64,000 nucleotides of DNA from Ixodes scapularis (lineage: Eukaryota > Arthropoda > Arachnida > Ixodida > Ixodidae). Positions 46,511 to 58,579 of this stretch are shown here, piece after piece. Made by a program: the position numbers and the translations under genes. Location of the stretch: contig NW_024609836.1 of NCBI RefSeq assembly GCF_016920785.2, positions 60,677,930 to 60,741,929 of the forward strand, written 5' to 3'. Within the stretch, counting starts at the first letter, position 1. Each line of letters begins with the position of its first letter. Below the pieces are notes generated by a model that saw only the letters and a program-made list of their open reading frames with translations, had not been told where the DNA came from and did no database searches.

Positions 46511-46760
46511 TTCGGAGCCGAAGGTGGAGCTGAAAGACGTCTCACACGTGAGCCTGTATCACAGGGTGACACCGGTTGAAGGAGAGTTCGCTGGAGCACG
46601 AGACATCTGAGCTAACGTTTTAGGCGTCCATCCGTTGCCTGCGCCGACCCCCGGAGAAGTGCTCCGTTCAAGACCTCACAACAGACTGCGGGAAGATTCG
46701 CAGGCGGCGGGCCAGCAGCAGGAGCGAGCGACCGAGGCGAGGAGCGAACTTGCTGGACTG
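46511..46760 (-). other. 5' UTR of the signal-peptide gene with two short uORFs
   Basis: This GC-rich leader directly precedes the exon. Two upstream ATGs open short frames that both stop before the main ATG: a three-codon MDA-stop, and a 15-codon frame (MSRAPANSPSTGVTL-stop). Such uORFs often damp translation, but that is inference here. The transcription start is not determined; an intron in the leader cannot be excluded. Confidence 0.5.
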
Positions 46761-46765
46761 CCTTG

Positions 46766-46805
46766 GCGCATGCGCGATAGATTGTGACGTCAGTGGGTCA
46801 CGTGA
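46766..46805 (-). promoter_or_regulatory. Putative CpG promoter: NRF1, CRE and E-box sites
   Basis: GCGCATGCGC (46,766-46,775) is a perfect NRF1 consensus, TGACGTCA (46,785-46,792) a perfect CRE, and TCACGTGA (46,798-46,805) an E-box/USF-type palindrome. They lie within 40 bp, about 260-300 bp upstream of the signal-peptide ATG in CpG-rich DNA. No TATA box was noticed. This grouping is typical of CpG-island promoters. Confidence 0.6.
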
Positions 46806-49800
46806 TTGTTGAAGGGGAAGGAGGTTGGGAGAGAGGATTGACGGAACTTAGAAGGGCGGCGACAACGGGATGGCGGTTTTTTCGAACACGCGCGTCGGTA
46901 GAACTTGTCTGTTACCTGACAAAGAAAGTGTGTTGAAGTAGACACAGTCCGAAGCCGTAAAACGAAGTAGGCAAATAAATATACGATTGTCAATGTTTAA
47001 TTACCAAAAACCGCAATAAAAAAAATTTAAAAACCAATTTTTTTTTGTCCTTTTTTGGCGTCCCCGCAGTTTCGGGTAATTCAATACTTATAAACTTAGA
47101 CCAGGCACTCTTGCGCCCTGACGTTTTGTTTGTTAATACTATTGTTTCCGTTTTAAGGGAAGGAAGTGACGGGACAAATCTAGTTTCTTTCTGATTAATG
47201 CAGAGACTTAAAAAAAAAAAAAACTTTTTAAGGGAAAAGATTCCTATGTTTACTCTCTTTTTGTTAAAATAAAGTGAAAAGCAAAGCGCAAATTAGACGT
47301 CGGATTTTTAAACAGCGTGAGGTAGACCTACCCTGTACGGCGACACTGTTTCTCCCTGTAGATGAGCGGTAGATGAGTTTCTAGGCTACGTGGCGCAAGT
47401 TAGGGTCCGCTATAAAGGATACAACCATTAGCATCTATCTATCCATCCGTCGAGGCATTCAGTCGGTACATTATAATTCCTTGTTCAGGCTTCTTAGCGT
47501 GGGTCACGCAGGTAACACGACCGCACACTGATACAAAGCTGACCCGGTCGGTTGACAAATGTTCACGCCGTCGGTAATAAGTTCGCTGTTAATATTGGCA
47601 AGCGCTTAACCTTAAGTTTCGTTTATAGCTGGGAAGCTCACGTTTGCGGTTATTTAAAAAAAAAAAGAACTTCCTACAGAAACAAATTAACTTTATTTGT
47701 TATTAGGGACCCTTAATCGTGGACTTACCACTGGAAAAATGGAATTCTTAAATGTTTCTTAATCATGGTTTCAGGACGCATTGGAGTATGCCGACACCTC
47801 TGACTCGATTTAATTGTGCTTTAAGGAAAAGTAAATAGGCCCCAGACTTTGTGCGTCCGAGACTCCCGCAGAAATGAAGCCTGCGTAGAAAGAATACAAT
47901 CCCAATGAAAACGAGAGGGTCAAATTGGCGAGCGTTTTAAAGTAGTAAAAAAAAAAAAGAGAGAGGAATATCTTTTGGTGAACGCTTCATTTAGGCAACC
48001 TTGCCTTTAGCCTCAATGATGACACAATAACCTGTCCATCTAAAGTCAGTGATGAACTATGCCCCCTTGTTATTGTAACCTTCAACCAATAATAACGATT
48101 TATTCACCCAAACATAACATAAGCTTTCAGGTAATTTAATTATTGTTGAGTCAAGCGAATTGACTTATGCGAGTTTTAATGCAAAGATTTTGTGACTGGT
48201 GACATGAATATACCACTGTATGCTCATTGACTGCTCCAGTGTTTTTCTTTAAATAAAGGAGGCTTTAGTGCTTGGAGGGGTTGTGACACTCATACGTCGC
48301 CAAAAAGAGAGCTTCGTTATACAACGACATCCTCCCGAGATAAATACTTTGACTCACAGGCCATGTATACAGATCATGAGCGGGTAGCAGATGGAAGGGT
48401 AGGTTTTGTCATATGACAACCAGTGTTAGAGCGGTGTACCTTAAGCAGGCTTCTTTAAAGGCACCCCGCAATGAATTTGGAATGATGTGCTTTTAAAAAT
48501 ATACTTGACAATCAGATGAAATGATGTAGCAAGCCAAGATCGTTCACACTTATTTCTTCAAAACAACAAAACCATAGTAGGGGAATCGAAACAACGAACA
48601 TGGAAAATCTTTTAAGTCCCGGACGGGATGGTTATGATATTGCACGTGACGACTAAACCCAACTACGCCTTTTGTTTCTCTCAATAAACCAAACGAAGAA
48701 AATACCCGCAGCCAGGCGAACACATCAAATCACAACTTCTTAAGTTCAGGTTAGTTTCGTCAGAACACAACCTTCTTATTCAAAATAATGTTAGAAACAA
48801 AAAGTGAGAAGGGCGTATGTTGTTTTTTTTTCACGTCAATGTTAGACATTCAGCCTTCATTGCAGGATTATTTCCGGCAGTCGTTTCACAGTTTCTTTTG
48901 GAGCTTAACTTGATAAAAATAATAATAAAAAGGAACAAAAACAACAACGAACTAATCTATGAAATCGGCATTGAGCGGGTACTGGTGCGCCGACTGCCAA
49001 GCAACTGTTACAACTTATCGCATCGTCGAGTTGTTTGGAGGCGTGAGACTCCAGAGAAAAAAAAGTAAAGAAGGAAAAAAAAGTGAGTAAAAAAGGGTAC
49101 TTGAGACAGAGAAGCCACTTGAGATCTCTGGACTTTCGCTTTGCCGAGAGCCGGAAACCTCGTATGCTTGAGGAGCTTTTAGAGTGCGATGACAGTTTTC
49201 GGATGACTTTTGACTTCTTGCTGAGGTAGCAGATACACAAGTTGAGGAACCGGCTACCATTTCAACGTTGATGTTTATCCTTTGAGAGATTTTAAGCGCT
49301 GTTTTCATAGGAGCTTTTCAACTGTGATATCTACGGGACAAGGGTGTGGATACGAATTGAGTTTTGTTTTTGCTTTTTCGTCTGATATATTCTTCCGATC
49401 ATCATGACGCACCTATCAACAAAATGATTCGAATTGACAACATTGCTGGGATTAAATCAAATAAACAAAATCTAAATTCCAACTCTGCAAAACTGAGTTC
49501 GTTGAAACATAAGTAAGATATTATTTACCATCCCACCAAAAGTTCTTAATTTTTAAACATCAATGTTCTTTCGCTCACAAGACATATCTTGATGTTGTGA
49601 CAGTACAGGTAGTTGAAATTCAAATTTATTTAACACTTTCTTTTTGAGGGGACGAAGAAAAAATCTATGAAGATCGGTGTAAAGATAACCAAAAATAAAT
49701 ATTGACATGTTGATGAATTGTTAAAACACGCTGGGAAATCGGTTCTCCTACCCACGTGCGAAAAGTGCGCATGTCGCGTTACGTGACTGTGTAGTCGAAA

Positions 49801-50219
49801 CAATGTTAAAATATAGTGAAGAGCTGCTATGGTAGCGACCTTTCACTAACCTTTCGCGTCGTCGTTAAGGTTGGGATGCACTGAATTGTTTTATGTGCGG
49901 TATCAACTATATTCGCAATTGAACTGTCCTCATTTGTTAGCGTGTGCTTTGGTTTTAATATTATCACGCCACTAGCGATGCTATTAAGAGGTTCACCGTA
50001 ATATTATTACGCAAACGTGAAAGAAACTGTACGTGGAACAGACAGATACGAAACGTACCAGTGAGCTTTGTCTTCAAAGTTCCATAATGCATGGAATTTT
50101 GTATTTAGGAGCGATCGTATTAACTTGGTTGGGAAACGTTAAACAGTCGTTTCAGGGAGTGAAGAAGGACAGACTGTATTCGTTTTAACGATAAAAGTTT
50201 CTAAGAAATCGGCGTCACT
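46806..50219. other. AT-rich noncoding interval
   Basis: No gene is supported. A retroelement tail lies at 47,382-47,449. The rest has A/T runs and short frames without domains. A frame pair at 48,817-49,308 on both strands lacks splice context. Confidence 0.4.
47382..47449 (+). repeat. Retroelement 3' tail with ATCT/ATCC repeats
   Basis: CTAGGCTACGTGGCGCAAG..AGGGTCCGCTATAAAGGATACAACCATTAGCATCTATCTATCCATCC (quoted in outline) aligns with 12,632-12,705. Confidence 0.55.
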
Positions 50220-51450
50220 GTTTCGAGTCGTGGCGTCACGTAATGCCATAACGTAATGCGGTGTGGTCACGCCACGTGACTTCCCGGCTTCAGGTCACGG
50301 TGCCACATGGCCATCTCACTTCACGTTAGGTCGATTTTCTCGCTAAATTTAGCGGACAGACGTACGGACATATTTCTGAGGTCCGTTAAAAAAGTAATAT
50401 GTGCCTAAAAAATGCTCAGTAACTACCCTTTTCTGCACAAAGCATCATGTTTTCTCGAGACGGCTGACGCCGACGTCTCCAAAAGAGTTTCGCACGACAT
50501 GTTACACAGACGTGCCTAGGAGTAACGTTGCCTTCCGCAAGCTAGGGTCTGACGAGACATGTGCACGTTACTGAAATACAGTAATCCGATAATGTTACTC
50601 GTTGCTCACCCCCAAAATATGAGACGTTTAAATTTTTTTGTAATGCCGAATTAGAGCGCAGCTCTTGAGGAGGAGGAGGGGAGGGTACGGAGGGGAGGGT
50701 CACGTGTGACGTCAGACGGGACGTTGCGTGTGACATCACGAGGATAATATTTTTTCCGCTAAATTCAGCGGGATGATTTTTCGTCTAAATTTAGCGGTGA
50801 AATTCTCCCGAGTTGAGGTGCATCACGTGCGAAGTCACGTGACGTCGCGTGTGAGATCACGAGGGCAACATTTTCCCGCTAAATTTAGCGAAATTTTCCC
50901 TACAAATTTAGCGGAAAAATTTTCCGCCAAATTTATCGGCGAAAATTTAGTCCTCGAGACGTCACACGTGACGTCACGTGTGACGTTATCATGGGAAATG
51001 TCCTTTAATGCAAAGCGCGGTTACGCTGATGGCGACGGCGGTGCCGTTCAAGCCGAAAACGGGCGCCTATAGAACCGCGCTCTAAAAGTAACTAAAACAT
51101 TGGCAAACCTTTACCTTCAAAGTCCTATAATGCATAAAATGCATTATAGGGAATTGGTGTGCAACAAGGCATATCTTTTCCCTCTAAATTTAGCGGGGAA
51201 ACTGAATGGCTCTATACACGTGATGTCACGTCACGTGACGTCACGTGACGTCGATTTCCCCCATTAAATTTAGCGGGGAAACTGGTTTGGTGTCTGGGTC
51301 ACAATATGCGAACTTTCCCGCTATATTTAGCGGGGAAACTTAGGTGACATATAGGCCACGTGACATCAATTTCCCTAAGGTGTATAGGTTACGGGATGTC
51401 CCGGGATGTAACGTGACGCCACTTTCCCCGGAAAATTTAGCGGGAAACTT
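50220..51450. repeat. Array of CGCTAAATTTAGCG palindromes and CACGTGACGTCA motifs
   Basis: About nine copies of a TTTCCCGCTAAATTTAGCGGGG-like palindrome (core CGCTAAATTTAGCG, exact at 50,341-50,354 and 50,877-50,890) are found. Near copies lie at 50,757, 50,785, 50,900, 50,924, 51,182, 51,261, 51,317 and 51,426. They alternate with CACGTGAC and TGACGTCA words, densest at 51,216-51,252 (CACGTGACGT in tandem) and 50,960-50,990. Spacing is irregular, so it is not a simple satellite. Both words are self-complementary. No open frame is needed to explain it. Confidence 0.85.
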
Positions 51451-52018
51451 ACGGGCAGATGAACGGACAAAATTTTGAGATCGGGGGTAGAGTTAAAAAG
51501 GGGGCATGTAATGCTTTACTACTCACCCGTTACTGCGATTCAAAAAGAACGCGTTACAACAACTTGAAAGACAACGCGTAATTTTTTCTCGTTACTCCGA
51601 ATGTGTCGTTTTTATGAAACAGTAGCCGCTTCCAACATTTTCGTCACCATTGGGGAATAACTATATGGTTATACAGACATACTTTCTACCCATTTCTTAA
51701 TGGCCGCGTTTTATCGTCGTTCATGTTGTAGGCGCGAGCTGGGTGAAAACTATAGGGTAACTGCTTGTGTTTCACGCGTCTCCTTCTAGGAGGATAGCTA
51801 AACACCATTACTTGTTACTTCGTGAAAAAGTAAAGAAAATACGTTACAGGTTCTTTCTCTTAAAAAGTAACTATAGGTCGTTAAATCGTAACCAAAAAAA
51901 AAAAAAGGGTAACTAGGAATACGTGTAACGCTTTACTCGTAAGGCCTAACGTACGAGTCTGGGTCTGGAGCGTAGCAGGTGTACCTCGCTTCAACTTAAG
52001 TCCAGACGCAGCCGATGC
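51451..52018. other. Noncoding, GTTAC/GTAAC-rich interval
   Basis: The words GTTAC, GTAAC and ACGCGTTAC recur (about 51,529, 51,550, 51,590, 51,842, 51,882, 51,905, 51,930), with a similar cluster at 50,560-50,606 on the other side of the palindrome array. Degenerate GTTAC-rich ends occur in some cut-and-paste elements; the relation is only suggestive. Confidence 0.4.
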
Positions 52019-52020
52019 TA

Positions 52021-54729
52021 CACTCTAAGAAAAAAGGGAGGAGAAAGGTAGCAAAAGCGACTGTTCCTCCTTGTTGCGGACAAGTTGCCCAGAGAAGGGA
52101 GGAACGGCAGTTCAGATGAAAGGAGGAGGGCGAGTTCCTCCTTGTTCAGTTGGCGCAGGGGTAGAACATCGCGCTACTGACCAAGTGGTGAACGGTTCGA
52201 TCCCCAGAAAAGTGTTTTTTTTTTTTTTTTGTAAAGTTTTTTTTTTTTTTTTTTTTTTTATTAAAACACATATAAACAAACCCAGACCGATGAAAGGAAA
52301 ATTAAAGTCCTTATTATTCTCCGAGACGTTTTCCTCCTCCAGGCAGACCGAAGAAAGCTTTCGCCCTCCCGACCCATCTTCTTTCGGTTTCGTTTTTCGA
52401 GCACATCACGCACGTTGTTTAATAAATTAATGTTGAGTTGATTGAGCTTCAGCGGCTGCGAAGGCCGCCTGTAATTCCGTCTTCTAGTCCAAACGTGCAG
52501 AACATTTCGGTTGCATTGACGTTTTTACCACTAATTTTATCAAACGAGCTAACGAAGCCGCTAGAAACAGCGAAGTTCCGGAGCAGTGCCAGCAGCGCTA
52601 CATACACTGGGTAAGACGGCCGTCTCCAACACAGTGGTCTCCAATTACGCGGTACTACCAGTACTACAGCCAGCCTGCTACAGCAGCGAAACCACGAGGA
52701 GCTGTGTCGACGTTTTCGACGTTATGGAAATCGCGGGAACTGCGTCCAAGGAAGGCAGGTTTTCCTGCAGGCTGCCTGGGTGCCTTCCGTGCTGAGTTCG
52801 GTTCCGTCGTCCCGTGCCGAGTGCCAACCGGCGTTCAACGTGATTCTTCTGCGTGTCAGCAACATCGTCAACGTGGTTCTGTATTTCTTCGTGTCAGCGA
52901 CATTGTGATGGCAGTGTTGTGGGTTGTGAACAGAAGACTGGAATTATCGCCGATGTGACCGTGTGTTCGCGTATCAGTGCTGTAACAACAAGATGAGGTG
53001 ACGTAAACTGTCAGGCATTGATGCCGCTGGTCGGGCCGTTATCGGAGAGGCCGGGGTGTCGCAGGATGACATTCCGCTTTACATTAAAGAGTTTAAAACC
53101 ACTTGAGGAATTAGGTGCAGTCGATCGACGTGTGGATAGTCATGTTGGAACGCTGGTCTGAACGATAAGCTCCTATCGTACAGTGGCCAATGTGACTCGG
53201 TCCCCGAGAGCGATTGCGCTCTGGGGAAAAGACAACACTACGAAAGGATGACGGAAAGTACGTATATTTATAATGGAAGTTTAGCATAAAACAAAAAAAA
53301 ACAGGCAAAATCGAAAAAAACAAAAAACGCTATCCTTTAATTTACTGTTTAAATATATTACGGTTCCTGTAGAAACTGCCCTCTAAGTGGCGCGCTGGGA
53401 TGAGCGCTAGGAGTTTTCGAGCTCGCAACGGCGCAGCTCCGTACACTTAACAGTTATTCAAGTTGATCGAAAAGCGATTTCTGTGCCCGTGAAGCATCAC
53501 TTCCAGCTGAGTGGATATCCGCTCTAGAGAGATTAATTCAAGACGGCAGTTGCAGCTTTGCGCGAACAGCACAAATAGAAAAACGAACACCACAATATAA
53601 ATACTGGCTACGAAGGGCCGTGCGGGAAAACAAACTCATGGCTTGGAACCACATTGGAGCGGCTCGATTTATTGGCTTTCAAATAATTATGGCATGATCG
53701 AGCGTCTTCTTTTTAATAAGAGATTCATCCCTTGAGCCATTAAAAATAGCCCCAGATGTATGACATCGCTGGAAAAAAATGAACATGTTCGGAATATTTT
53801 TTTTTTGCTTAGGGAGTCACCGAAAAATTCCGTACGTTCAAAACGACCACTATAAAAGACGGAAACGCGGGGCTCGGTAGTAGTGATCGGGGTAGTGTGC
53901 TGTTGTATTGATGTTTGTATGTGCGATGCCTGTGTATGCGTTCAATATATGTTGACCTGATGTTTGTAGTGTGCGCAACGTGTCTACATGTGTTAGAGAT
54001 TCCGTAGGAAAGGAAACGCAATTGTGGTGTAAGGAAATAAAAATATTTTTTTGTAAAACATGAATTGGGCGGTACCTAGCGCCACCTAGCCTAGCTACGT
54101 GCGATTACTCTGCTTGACCCTGCCATCTGGTGGCAAGCGATTTAACATCCTTTTACGCTACGCGGCTACGCCAAAATTTCGTGTTGCCGTGCTGAGATAA
54201 GCCAAGAGGTTGCTTCGGATTTGCTTTTTTTTGAGAGCGGCTTTTGGTTTTGCGGGCGAATGGTTTTCACTCCTCCGTGATGTGCGGTTGACGCAACGGT
54301 TGACGAAGGAATTGTGGCTCGAGGAATAGCAAAGGTAGGACATAAAGTGCGTGAACTGAGTGCCGGTTGTCTCCGTTGAACATCGCAGTGCTGACGATGA
54401 GAAGACTGAGTGACTGCATGCTTTCGAAACGTAAGTTTCTTTACCTGCAGGGGTAAACAAACTTCGGAAATAAATACAGTTCGCGGAAAGCTCGTGTTCC
54501 GTTTTTATTTCCTGCTCCTCTCGCTTCGTGCAATAGACTTAGTGTTCTCGTTAAGCCTTACCGAGCTCGATTTGCTCGATTCGTGGCCGCCATAATGAGA
54601 TGCAGTCGACGGAGGAACTTTTCCTCCCCTGCTTAAGGGACGAAAGTTTCTCCCTTTCTGAAGGAACATATGTGTCAAGAGCGTTCCTCCCTTTAGGGAG
54701 GACTATACTGACCCTTTTTTCTAAGAGTG
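52021..54729. mobile_element. 2.7-kb TIR element with iterated GGAGGAAC motifs
   Basis: The left end CACTCTAAGAAAAAAGGG and the right end CCCTTTTTTCTTAGAGTG-type inversion (actual right end CCCTTTTTTCTAAGAGTG) match at 17 of 18 positions; TA borders both sides (52,019-52,020 and 54,730-54,731). GGAGGAAC occurs in both orientations near both ends: 52,063, 52,098, 52,134, 54,611 and 54,683. No transposase is recognised, and the interior holds a tRNA-like segment (52,148-52,205). Superfamily unassigned. Confidence 0.75.
52148..52205 (+). mobile_element. tRNA-like segment inside the 2.7-kb element
   Basis: TTGGCGCAGGGG (52,150-52,161) resembles box A and GGTTCGATCCC (52,194-52,204) is a B box, spaced as in a tRNA gene. 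The acceptor stem does not close and two long T runs follow (52,216-52,230; 52,239-52,259), which would terminate Pol III. It is a tRNA-derived SINE head or a tRNA pseudogene carried by the DNA element. Confidence 0.5.
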
Positions 54730-54731
54730 TA

Positions 54732-55121
54732 CGAGCTCATGGAACTAATCAGACAGCGTTAAAAGTGCACAATCATGGTGTTCGTCATGTTTATGCACGT
54801 GTTCTGCCATAGCTGGACCTATCATAAATAGAAAAGTCCTAATGACTTGCGCCTTTTGTGCTGCTTGATTGTTCCCTTTGGCTTGTAACGCCGGCTGCGT
54901 CTGCACTTAAGCTGGAACAAAGTGTAGACTAGCGAAAAATGCTGAGTCACTGAGCTGTGGACGAATGCGCAGCGTCTGATACACCGCACAGCGGAGCAAC
55001 AGCGCATGCTCAGAAGGCGTTCCACAGCCCAGCAGACGAAGATGGCAGCGCGCAGAAGGGGATCTTTTTGAACATGTTTAAGAAGGGATCTTTTGCAGAA
55101 GGGATCTTTTGCAATGGTCTA
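54732..55121. other. Noncoding interval with GAAGGGATCTTTT repeats
   Basis: GAAGGGATCTTTTGCA occurs in tandem at 55,083-55,112, with a variant at 55,056. No gene is seen. Confidence 0.5.
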
Positions 55122-55371
55122 TAGCCCTTTTTCGCAAGGGTGCCGCCATCTTGAATTGTCGTAACTTCCAGTATGGGCGAAAACAATGTTTTGCCGTCGC
55201 CACGCCAATAGAAGGCATTTAGGACAAAACACGTAACCGTCACGCATTCTCGTTTTGCCTTCTCTCAATTTTTTTACTATTTGCAGGTTGAAACGTTTTG
55301 ATATTTTTTCGTCGCCCATACCGGATATGCCTACTTAGCGGTCGGGGGCGAGAGCAAGCGGAAAAGGTCTA
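55122..55371. mobile_element. 250-bp TIR element related to the 1.77-kb element
   Basis: The left end TAGCCCTTTTTCGC and the right end GCGGAAAAGGTCTA are inverted with two mismatches, flanked by TA. The left end continues GCCGCCATCTTG, a YY1-like site, as in the inverted right end of the 35.9-37.7 kb element (GCTGCCATCTTG). Probably a short non-autonomous relative of it. Confidence 0.7.
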
Positions 55372-55648
55372 TACGCGTGTGCTCTACGTTTACTACAATG
55401 ATGACGACGTTATGACGTCACGTCCTTCCTTTCTTGTACGTAAACACCAAAGGGGCTGACTCAGTTACGCGCCCTGTCAAAGGGGGTGCGTCCGGCTTGC
55501 TCCGTCAAACAATGAGTCAGAAGGTGTTTCATCTTACACGATATCGCCGAGCTGCTCGCTTATCAGCTTGGAGTACACGTCTCCGCGCTGCTGCCTGTAA
55601 GGTTTTGGTTCGCACCTACTAAGAGGCGTAGGTGGGGAGCTCTCTCTA

Positions 55649-55905
55649 TAGACGCTTTACACACGCGCCAAATTACAGCCGCCATTACTGACCTTCTCTT
55701 GTCTCACCCAGATGCCGAGCAACTGAAACGGTAGTTGACGATCCTCTACAAAGTCCGATGCTTTAGAAAAGGACACAGTTGAATCTAAAATGGCAATAAC
55801 CTGTCCTGCTGTGGTAATGATGAAGTGAAGCGAACGGAATAAGAGGGAATAAAAACTGAAGGTCAGTTATGGCGGCGCCCATGCACAGCTGCTGCAAAGC
55901 GTCTA
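55649..55905 (-). mobile_element. MITE family A, copy 3
   Basis: The ends TAGACGCTTTACACACGCGCC and GCAGCTGCTGCAAAGCGTCTA (each quoted in part) are flanked by TA (55,647-55,648 and 55,906-55,907). The interior matches 5,011-5,270 in reverse orientation. It is the best-preserved terminus pair in this family. Confidence 0.8.
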
Positions 55906-55907
55906 TA

Positions 55908-57832
55908 CGTTTCTCCATCGGAAAATTCAGAAGGCTGTCGAGTTGGGAGGAGGAGATACTCTGGAATAGATACACTCTGGAATAGATTGCCTTACGATAA
56001 CTGAATGCAAATTTTATTTTCATTCAGTGCTTGGCCTCCTTTTCATAAATATGCTGTTAGTTTTTACACAGCTCGTTTTTAACATTATGAATGCTATGCA
56101 CATGCAAAAAAATGTTCTTGTGGACACGTGGGGCATGGTATCACACTTAAATGAACATAGTGAAAAAAGATAATTCGCTTCTTTTAATAGACTGATTGCT
56201 ATGACCAACAAAAATAATATTTTGCGAAATCTCTTTTCGCAAAACATTATCAGAAACACCATTTTCAAAGAGGTCACAAGAGTTTCTTAAAATTTTCACA
56301 AATGTAGAACATATGCATTCCGACTAAACATAGACAGTTGCACTCTATATAATCTAAAGCATATGCAGTAATATATATTGTGTGCGAACTGTGAAGATGC
56401 CCCAAAATTACTTAAAAACAAAAATCGCTTTTGAATGTTAGGATATATGTGTATAGCGACACTCTTTCGCGGCGAGAAAATATTTGTTGTTAACAATTTT
56501 TTGTAAGAAATTGAAGCTATAGAGAAATTCGATAGAGAAGAGACGGCTAGGCATACTTTTCAACATAAATGTGATGGCGGGCGACGTCCAATTCGAAGAA
56601 CAGCGCACACAGAAACGGCTCAAATGTATGCCTTTCTTGGTTGCCAGGGGTGCTTGAAATGCTCATTTGACTACTCTAATGATCATATCCGGTGCTTAAT
56701 ATTTTTATACACAAAACATGAACATAAAAAAATAATAAAACAGCATAAAACCCAATTTTTTGTTTGTGTAAAATATTGCCGTTTTTTGACCCACTTCTTT
56801 CCCTAAATAAGAAAGGTAGCGACATCTTCTCCCTTCCCCTTTAGGGCGTAAGCTTTGTTTTTTTAATATTTTTTGTTCTTTCCTATTTGCGCGTCGACGG
56901 TAGCGCCACCTGAATCGCTTCAAAATAGCAGGCGGCCTTCCTACACTTGCTTTCGACTTCAGTCAGGGCGCACTCAAAGGCTAAAAGGCACGCAAATACA
57001 TACACCATGACCCTGAAAGCTGTGACGTTGCACTTTCAGCGTTACTTGATTGACGACACGGGCTCCTAAGCTCTGGCAGAACCACGGATCTCTACTATAG
57101 GAGGCTGGGTGGCACATAGCTGCGCACCGAGCCTGGTGCAACTTACTTACCACCGGAAGCGGGATGATTGTCTTGGAGGTCGGGCGTCTGTTGGGCTTCC
57201 TGGTGCATACAGTCTATGCTTTGGTCCATGCTTTCTCGTATCTTTGAGTGGGGTTTAATATTCCCTTTTAAATTAAATCCCGAGAATAAGGCATTCGATA
57301 GGGTGACATACGCACACTTGTTCAACTATGCATCTAAACCTTTTCACATCGAATGGCTCCCCAGGATGCATCTCTGGCCTGCATGCGCTGTTACCGCGGA
57401 ACCAACTGGCTCTTTTTAGATAACATGCATGACAAGATCCCGTGCCCTGAACACTGTCTGAACCAGCACTCGGAAGAGTTGAAATGCCTGTCAAGCGCTC
57501 ACTTCCGCGGGACAAGTCGCTTACTTTTGGTGGCTTCATACCTAGTTTTTTCCATGCGCCATCAAACCCATAATGTAGGTCAGTGGACAGCATAGGCAGT
57601 CTTCCTTACACATCCACACCCGTGCACACTTTTTTCTTTTCTTTTCTGACTGGTGCGTAAACAGTAGCGCCTTCCGGATGGCTCAAAATAGCAGGCGGGA
57701 TTCTTCAATGGGTATAGTTACTCTTTCGCATGGAGGGGTTTTAGAATGTCTCCCTCCGCAACGCCACCTAGATTACAAGGGCGTGTACCAGATTTTTCAC
57801 GACGCATCCCGGAGGCCAACGCAGGAGCAGGA
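55908..57832. other. Noncoding interval
   Basis: AT-rich to 56,900, then GC-richer. A GTAGCGCC..C.TGGCTCAAAATAGCAGGCGG block occurs at about 56,900 and again at about 57,664, a dispersed repeat pair. No gene is supported. Confidence 0.4.
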
Positions 57833-57930
57833 CACACAGTGGTCACGAGTGCGCGTCAGCGTTCGGCTGGGACCCGTGTCTTCACCGATTCGACTCTAGT
57901 CTTATAGCCGAACGAGTGACCACTGTGTGT
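57833..57930. mobile_element. Small foldback
   Basis: ACACAGTGGTCAC..CGTTCGGCT is mirrored by AGCCGAACG.GTGACCACTGTGT. The left arm has 13 extra bases (GAGTGCGCGTCAG) between its two blocks where the right arm has three. Confidence 0.6.
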
Positions 57931-58146
57931 TCCGCACTGACCGCCGGTAGGTCACGTAAAAATCCAACACTACGAGCTCCTTGTGTTACAGCAACTCTTA
58001 AAGGCCGACGACCAGACACGAGAGTCTGCAAGGCAGAAGATCCTTCTCACCCTGAGGGACGAGGAAACAGGCAAAGGTGGACAGGGTAGAAGGGGGAGAG
58101 GAGGAAGCGGGGGAAAAGTGGAATGCGCGAATTGGTCGTTGGTCTT

Positions 58147-58544
58147 TAAGGTCCGTTCACACGCTTGCAACCTCTTACAACCTAGTGCCTTGGAATTTGC
58201 TAATATCTCTTACGACGAGAGGACACACTGGCGCCATCTATTGGGTAGCAGTGCAAACTTGGCGGTCCGGCATATTTTCTATTTCTCTCGCGCATTATCC
58301 TTTCTTTCTTGGCTCGAAAAACTTTTGTCATTGTTATAAATGAGCCTTTCCCATAGGTATTACGCACAGTTGACCTCAGAAATCCCGTAAAACCTTAGCT
58401 CCAGTGAAATGCAGTTCCAAGGTCACCGCACAGACGGCGCCAGCTTGCCAGTCTGTCCTCTCGTCCTAACAAAGTTTAAGAGGTTTCAACAGGTCTCGTC
58501 TCTCTCGGTCGTACCCGGTTGCAACTGTGTGAACGGGCATTTAG
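58147..58544. mobile_element. About 400-bp TIR element
   Basis: AAGGTCCGTTCACACGCTTGCAACC and its inverted partner GGTTGCAACTGTGTGAACGGGCATT (cores CCGTTCACAC and GTGTGAACGG) bound the segment. Inner blocks ACGACGAGAGGACACACTGGCGCC and GGCGCCAGCTTGCCAGTCTGTCCTCTCGTC are also inverted. No coding capacity. Confidence 0.65.
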
Positions 58545-58579
58545 GGTCATAAAACGATTTTTTTTCCTTCTTGGCTTTC

